30,070 nt of DNA from Actinomycetes bacterium (GCA_023396115.1 JAEWXC010000019.1:1-30070); one strand, 5' to 3'; shown: positions 1 through 9,028, counted from the first letter of the stretch. The notes: a model not told the origin generated them from the sequence alone. Translations and numbers: made by a program.

Positions 1-10
1 GCTGGCGTTT

Positions 11-81
11 CGCACGCCGTTCTCCGTTCCGTGGTTCCTGACTCTCGACAAGCCAGAAACCTAGAGCGGGAACGGCGTGCG
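11..81. other. Nested inverted repeat / potential structured element
   Basis: A perfect 12-base inverted repeat (11-22 against 70-81) encloses a second pair of arms at 33-40 and 54-61 that match in 7 of 8 positions, leaving a 13-base apical loop. The stretch is visibly less GC-rich than the genes around it and has no convincing coding frame. It lies downstream of crp, beyond the crp terminator. It could be a terminator for a gene left of the window, a small structured RNA or a remnant repeat. The sequence does not decide between these. The 9-mer AGCCAGAAA in the inner arm recurs at 123-131. Confidence 0.35.
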
Positions 82-240
82 GCCATTCAGACGCGATCAA
101 CCACCCACGGAAGCATCAGATGAGCCAGAAATCTCGCGACATCCTCCCGCAGGTGTCCCGGCCCCGGGTGGTCCGACACGGGAGAGGGGCCGATGCGGGT
201 GTCGGTGCGGGTGACGGTACGGGGTGCCGGGGTCCGGACG

Positions 241-275
241 CGACGAACCCTCCGGGTCGACCGGAGGGCTCGTCG
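241..275 (-). terminator. Stem-loop terminator after crp
   Basis: CGACGA (241-246) pairs with TCGTCG (270-275). An inner CCCTCCGG/CCGGAGGG pair follows, with the 5-base loop GTCGA. It begins 18 bases past the crp stop codon on the - strand. No U-tract is visible, which is usual for actinobacterial terminators. Confidence 0.6.
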
Positions 276-292
276 GGTGGGGCTGTGCAGGG

Positions 293-970
293 TCAGCGGG
301 CGCGCTTGGAGAGGCGCTCGACGTCCATGATCACGACCGAGCGGGGCTCGAGGCGCACCCAGCCACGCGAGGCGAAGTCGGCCAGGGCCTTGTTGACCGT
401 CTCCCGCGAGGCGCCGACCAGCTGGGCCAGCTCCTCCTGGGTGAGGTCGTGGTGCACGTGCACGCCGTCGTCGGCGGTGCGGCCGAAGCGGTCGGCCAGC
501 TCCAGCAGCTGCTTGGCGACCCGGCCGGGCACGTCGGAGAAGACCAGGTCGGCGACCACGTCGTTGGAGCGGCGCAGCCGGCCAGCCAGCTGGGAGAGCA
601 GGCCGCGGGCCACCTGCGGGCGGCCGTCGAGCCAGCGCAGCAGGTCCTCGTGGGACAGCGAGGCGAACGAGGCGTCGGTGACCGCGGTGACGGTGGCCGA
701 GCGCGGGCCCGGGTCGAAGAGCGAGAGCTCGCCGAACATCTGGCCGGGGCCCATCACGGCCAGCAGGTTCTCGCGGCCGTCGACCGAGGAACGGCCGAGC
801 TTCACCTTGCCGTCGAGCACGATGTAGAGCTTGTCGCCGGAGTCGCCCTCGTGGAACAGCACGTCGCCGCGGCGCAACCGCGTCTCGGCCAGGGAGCTCA
901 GCAGCGCGGTGGCGGCCTCGTCGTCCAGTGCGCTGAACAGGGGTGCCTGCCGAAGCACGTCGGTGTCCAC
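293..970 (-). CDS. crp: Crp/Fnr-family cAMP-responsive transcription regulator
   Basis: A 225-residue global regulator that is expected to bind cAMP and act as a dimer on GTGA-N6-TCAC sites. The cyclic-nucleotide domain covers about residues 8-120, with the phosphate-binding cassette FGELSLFDPGPRSATVTA (G80, E81, R90, S91 seen). A long dimer helix leads to the winged helix-turn-helix, whose recognition region LTQEELAQLVGASRETVNKAL spans about 176-196. The GTG start at 970 is chosen because GGAGG sits 4 bases upstream and the length then matches mycobacterial Crp (about 224 residues). An upstream extension to 994 has no ribosome site. It diverges from nth, as crp does in the conserved actinobacterial arrangement. 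Family and length are clear. The cAMP response is inferred from the pocket. Confidence 0.93.
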   Translation of the reverse strand: MDTDVLRQAPLFSALDDEAATALLSSLAETRLRRGDVLFHEGDSGDKLYIVLDGKVKLGRSSVDGRENLLAVMGPGQMFGELSLFDPGPRSATVTAVTDASFASLSHEDLLRWLDGRPQVARGLLSQLAGRLRRSNDVVADLVFSDVPGRVAKQLLELADRFGRTADDGVHVHHDLTQEELAQLVGASRETVNKALADFASRGWVRLEPRSVVIMDVERLSKRAR

Positions 971-1022
971 GGATCCTCCAGTCGTCGGTTGCAACGCCGC
1001 GCACGCACGGCGAGCCGCTGCG

Positions 1023-1047
1023 ATCCTAAACCGTGTCGAGGTTCACA
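1023..1047 (-). promoter_or_regulatory. crp promoter with a Crp-like site
   Basis: On the - strand a TAGGAT -10 box occupies 1028-1023, about 45 bases before the crp ribosome site region. Just upstream, 1047-1032 reads TGTGA-ACCTCG-ACACG, one mismatch from the GTGA-N6-TCAC core used by actinobacterial Crp/GlxR. A site placed between -35 and -10 would suit autorepression, which is inferred. No good -35 hexamer is visible. Confidence 0.45.
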
Positions 1048-1113
1048 GCCATTCCCCGCGCCGGGACGGGCGCGGTGGGGTGCTCGGTGAACAGTACCGT
1101 CGGGGCCTGGCCG

Positions 1114-1119
1114 TAGGCT
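1114..1119 (+). promoter_or_regulatory. -10 box for a leaderless nth transcript
   Basis: TAGGCT ends 7 bases before the GTG start of nth at 1127, and no Shine-Dalgarno sequence lies between. This spacing is the usual signature of a leaderless actinobacterial mRNA whose first base is the start codon. Confidence 0.55.
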
Positions 1120-1126
1120 GACCCGC

Positions 1127-1831
1127 GTGAACCCGGACCGTCCTGACACCGCCCTGGTGCGTCGGGCCCGCAAGATCAACCGGGTGCTCGCCGAGACCTA
1201 CCCGCAGGCGCACTGCGAGCTCGACTTCGACGACCCGTTCCAGCTGCTCGTGGTCACCGTGCTGAGCGCCCAGACCACCGACCGCCGGGTCAACGCCGTG
1301 CGCCCGGTGCTGTTCGGGGCCTACCCCGACCCCGCGGCGATGGCCGCGGCCGACCGGGCCGACCTGGAGCGCATCGTGGGTCCGCTGGGCTTCTTCCGGC
1401 AGAAGACCGAGGCGCTGCTGAAGCTGTCCGCGGCGCTGGTGGAGAACTACGGGGGCCATGTGCCGGGGCGGCTCGAGGACCTGGTCACCCTGCCCGGGGT
1501 GGGGCGCAAGACCGCCAACGTGGTGCTCGGCAACGCCTTCGACGTCCCTGGCATCACCGTCGACACCCACTTCGGCCGGTTGGTGCGCCGCTTCGGGTGG
1601 ACCGATCTGACCGACCCGGTGAAGGTGGAGCACGCGGTCGGGGACCTGTTCGAGAAGCGGGACTGGACGATGCTCAGCCACCACGTCATCTGGCACGGCC
1701 GGCGACGCTGCCACGCCAAGAAGCCGGCCTGCGGCGCCTGCCCGCTGGCCCACTGGTGCCCCTCCTACGGGGAGGGTCCCACCGACCCCGAGGTCGCGGC
1801 GAAGCTGGTCAAGACCCAGGGGCCCGCGTGA
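1127..1831 (+). CDS. nth: Endonuclease III (DNA glycosylase/AP lyase)
   Basis: A 234-residue base-excision repair enzyme that removes oxidised pyrimidines and cleaves abasic sites. The helix-hairpin-helix LPGVGRKTANVVLG (residues 122-135) carries the expected catalytic lysine K128, and D146 in VDTHFGRLVRR is the catalytic aspartate. The C-terminal [4Fe-4S] ligands follow the canonical C-X6-C-X2-C-X5-C spacing (C195, C202, C205, C211). The GTG start at 1127 is supported by the leaderless promoter pattern upstream. Its stop overlaps the start of the TlpA-like gene (GTGA), so the genes are probably cotranscribed. The nth-TlpA-Nudix-marP order is a conserved actinobacterial cluster. Confidence 0.95.
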   Translation: MNPDRPDTALVRRARKINRVLAETYPQAHCELDFDDPFQLLVVTVLSAQTTDRRVNAVRPVLFGAYPDPAAMAAADRADLERIVGPLGFFRQKTEALLKLSAALVENYGGHVPGRLEDLVTLPGVGRKTANVVLGNAFDVPGITVDTHFGRLVRRFGWTDLTDPVKVEHAVGDLFEKRDWTMLSHHVIWHGRRRCHAKKPACGACPLAHWCPSYGEGPTDPEVAAKLVKTQGPA

Positions 1832-2394
1832 GGCGCCGGGTGGCCGGGCTGGTCCTGGCGCTCACCGCCCTGCTGCTGACGGCCTGCTCGGAGGAGCCGG
1901 ACGGCCCGCGCGTGACGACGCTGCCCGAGCTCTCCCTGGCGGTCTTCCCCGGGTCCGACGTGTCGGGCCTGCCGGGGGCGGCCGAGGCGGTGCAGGACGA
2001 CGTCACGGTGCGCCTCTCCGAGCTCAAGGGCCCGATGGTGGTCAACGTGTGGGCCACCTGGTGCGGCCCGTGCCGGCACGAGATGCCGGTGATCGAGGCG
2101 TTCCACCGCGAGTTCGGCGACGAGGTCGCGGTGCTCGGCATCGACCACAAGGACCCGCAGCTGGCGGCGGCGAAGAAGTTCGCGGAGCAGACCGGGGTGA
2201 GCTACCCGATGCTGCGCGACCCCGACGGCCTGGTGGACCGCGCCGAACCCTTCGGCCACCTCAAGGTGCTGCCGTACTGGGCCTTCGTCGACGCCTCCGG
2301 CACCGTGGTGCACCAGGAGTTCCGCACCGTCGACGGTGTCGGTGAGCTGGTCGAGCTGAGCCGCACCTACCTGGGGGTGCCGGGTGGCGAGTGA
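1828..2394 (+). CDS. TlpA-like thioredoxin-fold lipoprotein
   Basis: A 188-residue exported thiol-disulfide protein. Residues 1-20 form a signal peptide with two Arg-rich turns, a leucine/alanine core and the lipobox LTAC (lipidated C20), so it should be anchored to the outer face of the membrane. A TlpA/ResA-type thioredoxin fold follows, with the active site WCGPC (C79, C82) in the typical VVNVWATWCGPCRHEMP context and a cis-proline loop near KVLPYWAF. Such proteins reduce periplasmic-side disulfides, for example in cytochrome c maturation. The actual partner here is unknown. The GTG at 1828 overlaps the nth stop. The gene overlaps the Nudix gene by 11 bases. Confidence 0.88.
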   Translation: MRRRVAGLVLALTALLLTACSEEPDGPRVTTLPELSLAVFPGSDVSGLPGAAEAVQDDVTVRLSELKGPMVVNVWATWCGPCRHEMPVIEAFHREFGDEVAVLGIDHKDPQLAAAKKFAEQTGVSYPMLRDPDGLVDRAEPFGHLKVLPYWAFVDASGTVVHQEFRTVDGVGELVELSRTYLGVPGGE

Positions 2395-3103
2395 GCAGAC
2401 GCCCCGCGCCGGGTGGCTCGAGGAGGTCACCGTCGGTCTGGGGTCCGTGACCGTGCACGATCTGACCCGGTTCCAGGTGCCCCCGGACGCCCGTCCCCGG
2501 CGCAGCGCCGTGCTGATGCTGCTGGCCGACACCGACGGTGACGGCCGCGGCGAGCTGCTGCTGACCGAGCGTGCTCACCACATGCGCTCCCACCCCGGCC
2601 AGGTCTCGTTCCCCGGCGGGATGGGCGAGGAGGGCGAGGACCCGGTCACCACGGCGCTGCGCGAGGCGAACGAGGAGATCGACCTCGACCCCGCCCAGGT
2701 GCAGGTGCTGGGCCAGCTGCCCGAGCTGTGGCTGCCGCCGACCAACTTCGCCGTCACCCCCGTCGTGGCCCACTGGAGCCACCGCGGCGAGGTGCACGCG
2801 GCCAGCCCCGACGAGGTGCACGCGGTGCACCACGAGGACATCGACGACCTGCTGGACCCCGAGAACCGGATCACCGTGCGCCACCCCTCGGGCTGGCTCG
2901 GCCCCGGCTTCCTGGTCGGCCCCGAGCGCGACGTCATCCTGTGGGGCTTCACCGCCGGGATCGTCGCCCGCTTCTTCGGCCACCTGGGGTGGGCCCGCGA
3001 GTGGGACACCTCCCGGGTGCGGGAGCTGCCCGCGCACATGCTCGCCGGTGAGGGACCGCGCACCGAGTTCCGGCAGAACACCGACCTGGAGGATCCGCTG
3101 TGA
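2384..3103 (+). CDS. Nudix hydrolase, CoA pyrophosphatase type
   Basis: A 239-residue hydrolase. The Nudix box G-X5-E-X7-REANEEIDL spans residues 79-101 and matches the consensus GX5EX7REUXEE, giving the Mg2+-binding glutamates. It is immediately preceded by RSHPGQVSFPGG, the signature of the NudL/NUDT7 subgroup that cleaves coenzyme A and acyl-CoA to 3',5'-ADP and phosphopantetheines. CoA as substrate is therefore a family-based inference. The GTG start at 2384 lies inside the end of the TlpA-like gene and the stop overlaps marP, so translation is coupled throughout. It is the counterpart of Rv3672c by order and motif. Confidence 0.9.
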   Translation: MASEQTPRAGWLEEVTVGLGSVTVHDLTRFQVPPDARPRRSAVLMLLADTDGDGRGELLLTERAHHMRSHPGQVSFPGGMGEEGEDPVTTALREANEEIDLDPAQVQVLGQLPELWLPPTNFAVTPVVAHWSHRGEVHAASPDEVHAVHHEDIDDLLDPENRITVRHPSGWLGPGFLVGPERDVILWGFTAGIVARFFGHLGWAREWDTSRVRELPAHMLAGEGPRTEFRQNTDLEDPL

Positions 3104-4275
3104 ACGCGCTCGACTGGATCCTCGCGCTGCTGGTCTTCGCCTACGCCCTCTCCGGCTACTGGCAGGGCTTCATCACCGGGGCGTTCGCCACCGCCGGCCT
3201 GCTGCTCGGTGGGCTGTTCGGCATCTGGCTGGCCCCGTTCGCGCTGGGTGAGGCCGACCCGTCGCTGCTGGTCTCGCTGGGCGCGCTGCTGATCGTGATC
3301 CTCTCGGCCTCGCTGGGCCAGGCCGCGATGCAGTTCCTGGGGTCGCGGTTGCGCGGGCGGATCACCTGGCAGCCGATCCGGGTGGTCGACGCGATCGGCG
3401 GCGCGGCCCTGTCCACGGCCGCGGTGCTGATCGTCAGCTGGGTGCTGGGCGTGGCCATCGCCGGGGCCGGGATCGTCGGCGTGACGCCGCTGGTGCGCTC
3501 CTCGTGGACCCTGTCGAAGATCGACGCCGCGATGCCCGACAGTGCCGACCGGCTGCTGCACGGCTTCAACAACGTCGTCGGGTCGACCTTCTTCCCGCTC
3601 TACCTGGAGCCGTTCGCGCCGGAACGCATCGTCGAGGTCGGTCCCGGGCCGAAGCGGCTGCTGAAGGACCCCGACGTGGTCGACGCCGGCAGCCGGGTGC
3701 TCAAGATCCACGCCGAGAACCGGTGCGGGCGAGGGATCGCGGGGACCGGCTTCCTCTACGCCCCGGACCGGCTGATGACCAACGCCCACGTCGTGGCCGG
3801 GGTCGACGAGCCGCAGGTGATGACCGAGGACGGCCCGGTCGACGCCCGTGTCGTGCACTACGACTCCGAGCTGGACGTGGCGGTGCTGGAGTTCGACTCC
3901 GGCGACCTGGAGCCGCTCCACTTCGACCTGTCCGGGCGCGCCGAGCAGGGAGTGGCCGTGCTGGGCTTCCCGCAGGACGGGCCCTACGACGTGCAGCCCG
4001 GCCGGGTCCGTGCCGAGCAGCGGCTCCGCTCGCCGGACATCTACGGGCACGGCACCGTGATCCGTGAGGTGTTCTCGCTGCGGGCGCTGGTGCGTCCAGG
4101 CAACTCCGGGGGACCGGTGGTCTCCTCGGCCGGCGACGTGATCGGGGTGGTCTTCGCGGCCTCGATCCAGGACAAGCAGACCGGCTACGCGCTCACCGCC
4201 GACCAGGTGGCCGAGGCTGCGGACGCCGGCCGGGCAGCCACCTCGGGCGTGGGCACCGGGGCCTGCACCGGCTGA
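3100..4275 (+). CDS. marP: MarP-type membrane serine protease (CvpA-like N-terminus)
   Basis: A 391-residue protein. Four hydrophobic helices in residues 1-125 form a CvpA/colicin-V-production-like membrane domain. A chymotrypsin-like protease domain on the outside of the membrane follows. The triad is visible as H230 (TNAHVV), D259 (SELDVAVLEFD) and S336 (GNSGGP). The only two cysteines, C209 and C389, flank the protease domain just like the regulatory disulfide of mycobacterial MarP. In mycobacteria the enzyme is needed for acid and oxidative stress survival through processing of a peptidoglycan hydrolase. That role here is inference. The GTG start at 3100 overlaps the Nudix stop. It is the last gene of the nth operon and is followed by a long palindrome. 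Confidence 0.93.
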   Translation: MNALDWILALLVFAYALSGYWQGFITGAFATAGLLLGGLFGIWLAPFALGEADPSLLVSLGALLIVILSASLGQAAMQFLGSRLRGRITWQPIRVVDAIGGAALSTAAVLIVSWVLGVAIAGAGIVGVTPLVRSSWTLSKIDAAMPDSADRLLHGFNNVVGSTFFPLYLEPFAPERIVEVGPGPKRLLKDPDVVDAGSRVLKIHAENRCGRGIAGTGFLYAPDRLMTNAHVVAGVDEPQVMTEDGPVDARVVHYDSELDVAVLEFDSGDLEPLHFDLSGRAEQGVAVLGFPQDGPYDVQPGRVRAEQRLRSPDIYGHGTVIREVFSLRALVRPGNSGGPVVSSAGDVIGVVFAASIQDKQTGYALTADQVAEAADAGRAATSGVGTGACTG

Positions 4276-4305
4276 CCTGCAGGGTCCGGGGCGCTGCTCC
4301 GCTGT

Positions 4306-4375
4306 TGCAACACTGGACTGTCACCTGTGGTGCGGTGTCAGACCACCGCACCACAGGTGACAGATCCGTGTTGCA
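4306..4375. repeat. Long palindromic hairpin between convergent genes
   Basis: A perfect 20-base arm (4318-4337) pairs with 4344-4363 around a 6-base loop. Beyond a 4x4 mismatch bulge, a further 8-base arm TGCAACAC (4306-4313) pairs with GTGTTGCA (4368-4375). The total is 28 paired positions. It lies between the ends of marP (+) and the holin-like gene (-), so it can act as a bidirectional terminator. It is far longer than the other terminators in this window and has no T-tract, so it may be a copy of a dispersed palindromic repeat. Confidence 0.75.
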
Positions 4376-4418
4376 TGTGCGGGGTGGGCGCCAGTTGCCC
4401 GGGGGTGCGAGCGGCGGC

Positions 4419-4814
4419 TCAGGTGAGGCGCTGCACCGTGGCCTGGGCCTGGGCGATGGCCTTCTCCGGGGCGCGGACCTTCATCACGCTGCGGTAGCCG
4501 ATGAACCCGAGCACCCCGGCGACGACCAGGTACAGGGCGAAGACGATCAGGAAGGCCCAGTGCAGGTCGAGCCCGGACCCGTTCCAGTGGATCAGGTACG
4601 CCAGCGCCACCGAGAACATGATGAGCGCCATCACGGCGAAGAATGCGGCACCCACGAAGAGGCCGATCCCGGCGCCGCCGGCCTTGACGCTGACCTTCAG
4701 CTCGGACTTGACCAGCTGGATCTCCTTGGAGATCAGCGTGGAGATGTCGCGGGTCGCGTCTGTGACCAGACGGCCGATCGTCGGGTCGGAGTCCTGGGGC
4801 GGTTGGGTTGCCAT
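4419..4814 (-). CDS. Act-holin/DUF1469-like small membrane protein
   Basis: A 131-residue protein. An N-terminal amphipathic helix (about 10-45, IGRLVTDATRDISTLISKEI then LVKSELK) is followed by two strong transmembrane helices (about 48-72 and 83-107, the pair separated by a short WNGSGLDLHW loop) and a charged tail. This matches the 'phage holin family'/Act_holin (PF07332-type) proteins of actinobacterial chromosomes, which despite the name are not usually phage genes. Function is unknown. A membrane-envelope role is the usual guess. The ATG at 4814 is preferred because GGAAG lies 6 bases upstream. The earlier in-frame start at 4853 adds a non-conserved, charged stretch. By order it corresponds to the membrane protein next to marP in mycobacteria. 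Confidence 0.82.
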   Translation of the reverse strand: MATQPPQDSDPTIGRLVTDATRDISTLISKEIQLVKSELKVSVKAGGAGIGLFVGAAFFAVMALIMFSVALAYLIHWNGSGLDLHWAFLIVFALYLVVAGVLGFIGYRSVMKVRAPEKAIAQAQATVQRLT

Positions 4815-4985
4815 GCCTTCTTCCCTGTCGTGACACCGGACGGCGGTCACCATCCGGTGCGACCTTACACAGCACGGGTATCGTGGTGCCTCAGGTGAGC
4901 CGGGAAGTCTGGTCGGCCCACGCCCTGCAGCGGGGTGTGGAACGCTGCCGCCCTACCCACGGGCGCCCAACCTGAGAGGGCCCGC

Positions 4986-6359
<1,374 letters not shown>

Positions 6360-6375
6360 GGGGATCGGGAGGTTT

Positions 6376-6394
6376 CCCCGGCCCGGGGCCGGGG
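6376..6394 (+). terminator. Stem-loop after nhaA
   Basis: A perfect 8-base stem CCCCGGCC/GGCCGGGG with the 3-base loop CGG starts 17 bases after the nhaA stop. It separates nhaA from the next gene. Confidence 0.5.
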
Positions 6395-6437
6395 CAGGGG
6401 CCCGGGGTCCAGCACTCCAGGCCCTCGGGAGGCCACC

Positions 6438-7007
6438 ATGCGCAGGATCCTCACCGCCGGATGCACCGCCGCCCTGCTCGCGGTCACGACCCTCACCGGC
6501 GCGGCCCCGGCCGGTGCGGCCAACCAGACCAGCCGGACCGACCCGCGTGAGGACGTGGACCTGGTCAGCGGCAACCTGCCCAGCCCGGCGCAGTGGCGCA
6601 GCACCGACCTGGTCCGCACCACGGTGAGCGCCGCACCGCGCCGGGTGGCGCTCACCGTCCGGACCCGGGCCACCGTGGGGGCCGTCCGCGCCCGGCGCGA
6701 CGTGCTGTCGATGCGGGTCACGGCCGGCTCACCGGTCCGGGTGCTGACCCGACGCCGGGGTGGCGGGGCGTGGACCGTGGTGGTGAAGGCCCGCCGCGCC
6801 ACCCGGTGCGCCGGGGCCCGGGTCCGGGAGAACCGGGCGCGGCGCCAGCTGCGGGTCACCGTCCCCCGACGGTGCCTGCCGGGTGCCCGGGCCGGGGGTC
6901 GGCTGCTGGTCGACAGCGTGCAGTGGGAGCGACGCTTCCGCCCCCGCACCCGCGGCCCGCGCCTGGTGGACGCGGTCGGGCTCTACCAGGTCATCGACCT
7001 GCCCTGA
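6438..7007 (+). CDS. Secreted Arg-rich protein of unknown function
   Basis: A 189-residue protein that I do not recognise. Residues 1-28 are a classical signal peptide (MRR, hydrophobic core, cleavage after APAGA). The mature part has about 35 arginines but a single lysine, no transmembrane helix and only three cysteines counting the one in the signal peptide. The pattern of alternating hydrophobic and polar residues (RRVALTVRTRATV, RRQLRVTVPRRC, GGRLLVDSVQW) suggests a beta-sandwich of the kind seen in exported actinobacterial proteins. It has GGAGG about 6 bases before the ATG at 6438. It sits between the nhaA terminator and the converging acsA, so it is probably a single-gene unit. Confidence 0.75.
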   Translation: MRRILTAGCTAALLAVTTLTGAAPAGAANQTSRTDPREDVDLVSGNLPSPAQWRSTDLVRTTVSAAPRRVALTVRTRATVGAVRARRDVLSMRVTAGSPVRVLTRRRGGGAWTVVVKARRATRCAGARVRENRARRQLRVTVPRRCLPGARAGGRLLVDSVQWERRFRPRTRGPRLVDAVGLYQVIDLP

Positions 7008-7011
7008 CCCC

Positions 7012-7027
7012 CGGCGCGGTGGCGCCG
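7012..7027. terminator. Short stem-loop between convergent genes
   Basis: CGGCGC/GCGCCG with the loop GGTG fills the 21-base gap between the secreted protein (+) and acsA (-). It is a small, possibly bidirectional, terminator. Confidence 0.4.
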
Positions 7028-7028
7028 C

Positions 7029-8987
7029 TCAGCCGCGGGTCGCCTTGATCAGCTCCATCACGCTGGAGTCGGCCAGCGTCTGGGTGTCGCCGATCTCGCG
7101 GCCCTCGGCCAGGTCCTTGAGCAGGCGGCGCATGATCTTGCCCGAGCGGGTCTTGGGCAGCTCGGGGACCACCATCACCTGGCGCGGCTTGGCGATCGCC
7201 CCGATCTCCTTGGCCACGTGGGAGCGCAGCTCCTCGACGATCCCCTCGCCACCGTCACCGGCGGACTCCCGCAGGATGACGTAGGCGCAGACCGCCTGGC
7301 CGGTGGTCTCGTCGGCCGCCCCGACCACCGCCGCCTCGGCCACCTTCGGGTGGCTGACCAGCGCGGACTCGATCTCGGTGGTGGAGAGGCGGTGCCCCGA
7401 CACGTTCATCACGTCGTCGACCCGGCCGAGCACCCAGAAGTCGCCGTCGTCGTCCTTCTTGGCCCCGTCGCCGGCGAAGTACAGGCCCGGCCAGCGCGAC
7501 CAGTAGGTGTCCACGAAGCGCTGGTCGTCCTTCCACAGCGTGCGCAGCATCGCCGGCCACGGCTCCCGGACCACCAGGTAGCCGCCCTGGCCGTCGGCGA
7601 CCGGGTGCGCCTCGTCGTCGACCACGTCGGCCACGATCCCCGGCATCGGGGTCATCGCCGAGCCCGGCTTGGCCTCGGTGACACCGGGCAGCGGGGAGAT
7701 CAGGATCTGGCCGGTCTCGGTCTGCCACCAGGTGTCCACGATCGGGGCCTTCCCGCCGCCGATGTGCTCGCGGTACCAGACGTACGCCTCGGGGTTGATC
7801 GGCTCACCGACCGACCCCAGCAGCCGCACCGAGGACAGGTCGTACTGCGCGGGGATCTCGTGGCCCTGCTTCATGAAGGTCCGGATCGCGGTCGGCGCGG
7901 TGTAGAAGATCGTCACGCCGTACTGCTGCACGATCTCCCACCAGCGGCCCTTGTGCGGGGCGTCCGGGGTGCCCTCGTACATCACCTGGGTGGCGCCGTT
8001 GGCCAGCGGACCGTAGACCAGGTAGGAGTGGCCGGTCACCCAGCCCACGTCGGCGGTGCACCAGTAGACGTCGGTGTCGGCCTTGAGGTCGAAGATCGCC
8101 CAGTGCGTCCACGACGTGCCGACCAGGTACCCGCCGGTGGTGTGCAGGATGCCCTTCGGCTTGCCGGTCGTGCCGGAGGTGTACATGACGTACAGCGGGT
8201 GCTCGGAGTCGTGCAGCTCCGCGACGTGCTCGGCGGACTGGCTCTCGACCACGTCGTGCCACCACACGTCACGCTCGTTCCAGTCGACGTCCTGGCCGGT
8301 GCGGCGCACCACCAGCACGTGCTCGACGGTGTGGCCCTGGGCGGCGGTCTTCTCGCACGCCTCGTCCACGGCCGGCTTGAGGGCCGAGGCGGCGCCCCGC
8401 CGGTAGCCACCGTCGGCGGTGATCACCACCTTGGCGTCGCAGTCGACCACCCGGGTGGCCAGGGCGTCGGCGGAGAACCCGCCGAAGACCACGGTGTGCG
8501 GGGCACCCAGCCGGGCGCAGGCCAGCATGGCGACCACGGTCTCGGGGATCATCGGCAGGTAGATCGCCACCCGGTCGCCCTTGCGGACCCCCAGCTCGGT
8601 CAACGCGTTCGCGGCCCGGCAGACCTCGTCCTGGAGCTGGGCGTAGGTGATGTCGCGGGTGTCGTCGAGGGGCTCACCGACCCAGTGGATCGCGACCTTG
8701 TCCCCGCGCCCCGCGGCCACGTGCCGGTCCACGCAGTTGACCGACGCGTTCAGCGTCGCCCCGGTGAACCACTTCGCGAACGGCGGGTTGCTCCAGTCCA
8801 GGACCTCCTCCCAGCGCTGGCCCCAGTCGATGCGCTCGGCGGCCTCGGCCCAGAACCCGAGCCGGTCGGCGGCCGCGCGCTCGTAGACGTCGGGTCCCAC
8901 GTTGGCGGCCGCGGCGAGCTCCGCAGGCGGGGGGAACCGGCGCTCCTCGTGGGAGAGGCTGGCCAGCGTCTCGTTCTGCTCGGTCAC
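7029..8987 (-). CDS. acsA: Acetyl-CoA synthetase (acetate--CoA ligase, AMP-forming)
   Basis: A 652-residue cytosolic enzyme that makes acetyl-CoA from acetate, ATP and CoA via acetyl-AMP. The length matches the family (about 650). The ACAS N-terminal domain (DVYERAAADRLGFWAEAAERIDW) is present, as are the P-loop-like YTSGTTGKPKG motif, the acetyl-pocket region DTWWQTETGQ, and the C-terminal PKTRSGKIMRR, where K617 is the catalytic lysine commonly silenced by acetylation. The GTG at 8987 is chosen because AAGGAG lies 7 bases upstream. The frame extends to 9017 without a ribosome site. The enzyme pairs functionally with the actP symporter about 11 kb away. A Crp-like site overlaps its putative promoter. 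Confidence 0.96.
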   Translation of the reverse strand: MTEQNETLASLSHEERRFPPPAELAAAANVGPDVYERAAADRLGFWAEAAERIDWGQRWEEVLDWSNPPFAKWFTGATLNASVNCVDRHVAAGRGDKVAIHWVGEPLDDTRDITYAQLQDEVCRAANALTELGVRKGDRVAIYLPMIPETVVAMLACARLGAPHTVVFGGFSADALATRVVDCDAKVVITADGGYRRGAASALKPAVDEACEKTAAQGHTVEHVLVVRRTGQDVDWNERDVWWHDVVESQSAEHVAELHDSEHPLYVMYTSGTTGKPKGILHTTGGYLVGTSWTHWAIFDLKADTDVYWCTADVGWVTGHSYLVYGPLANGATQVMYEGTPDAPHKGRWWEIVQQYGVTIFYTAPTAIRTFMKQGHEIPAQYDLSSVRLLGSVGEPINPEAYVWYREHIGGGKAPIVDTWWQTETGQILISPLPGVTEAKPGSAMTPMPGIVADVVDDEAHPVADGQGGYLVVREPWPAMLRTLWKDDQRFVDTYWSRWPGLYFAGDGAKKDDDGDFWVLGRVDDVMNVSGHRLSTTEIESALVSHPKVAEAAVVGAADETTGQAVCAYVILRESAGDGGEGIVEELRSHVAKEIGAIAKPRQVMVVPELPKTRSGKIMRRLLKDLAEGREIGDTQTLADSSVMELIKATRG

Positions 8988-9002
8988 GTCGGGACTCCTT
9001 CG

Positions 9003-9028
9003 TGTGGTGTGCGTCACCTGTGACGGTA
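9003..9028 (-). promoter_or_regulatory. Putative acsA promoter with Crp-like half sites
   Basis: On the - strand a TACCGT -10 box lies at 9028-9023. Just downstream, 9018-9003 contains GTGA-CGCACA-CCAC, one mismatch from GTGA-N6-TCAC. The -10 box also overlaps a GTCAC-N2-GTGAC inverted repeat (9013-9024). An operator over the start point would favour repression. This is inference from position. There is no clear -35. Confidence 0.35.

Noticed and set aside
1..64. Short frame ending at 64 as the C-terminus of a gene left of the window
   Set aside because: About 20 codons without clear GC bias are too few to call. The inverted repeat there argues for non-coding sequence.
4419..4814. Holin-like gene as a sign of a prophage
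   Set aside because: Members of this family are chromosomal in actinobacteria, the gene sits in conserved synteny next to marP, and no lysin or phage gene is nearby.
7218..9023. 601-codon frame on the + strand opposite acsA
   Set aside because: It is an antisense shadow of acsA with no recognisable domain or ribosome site.
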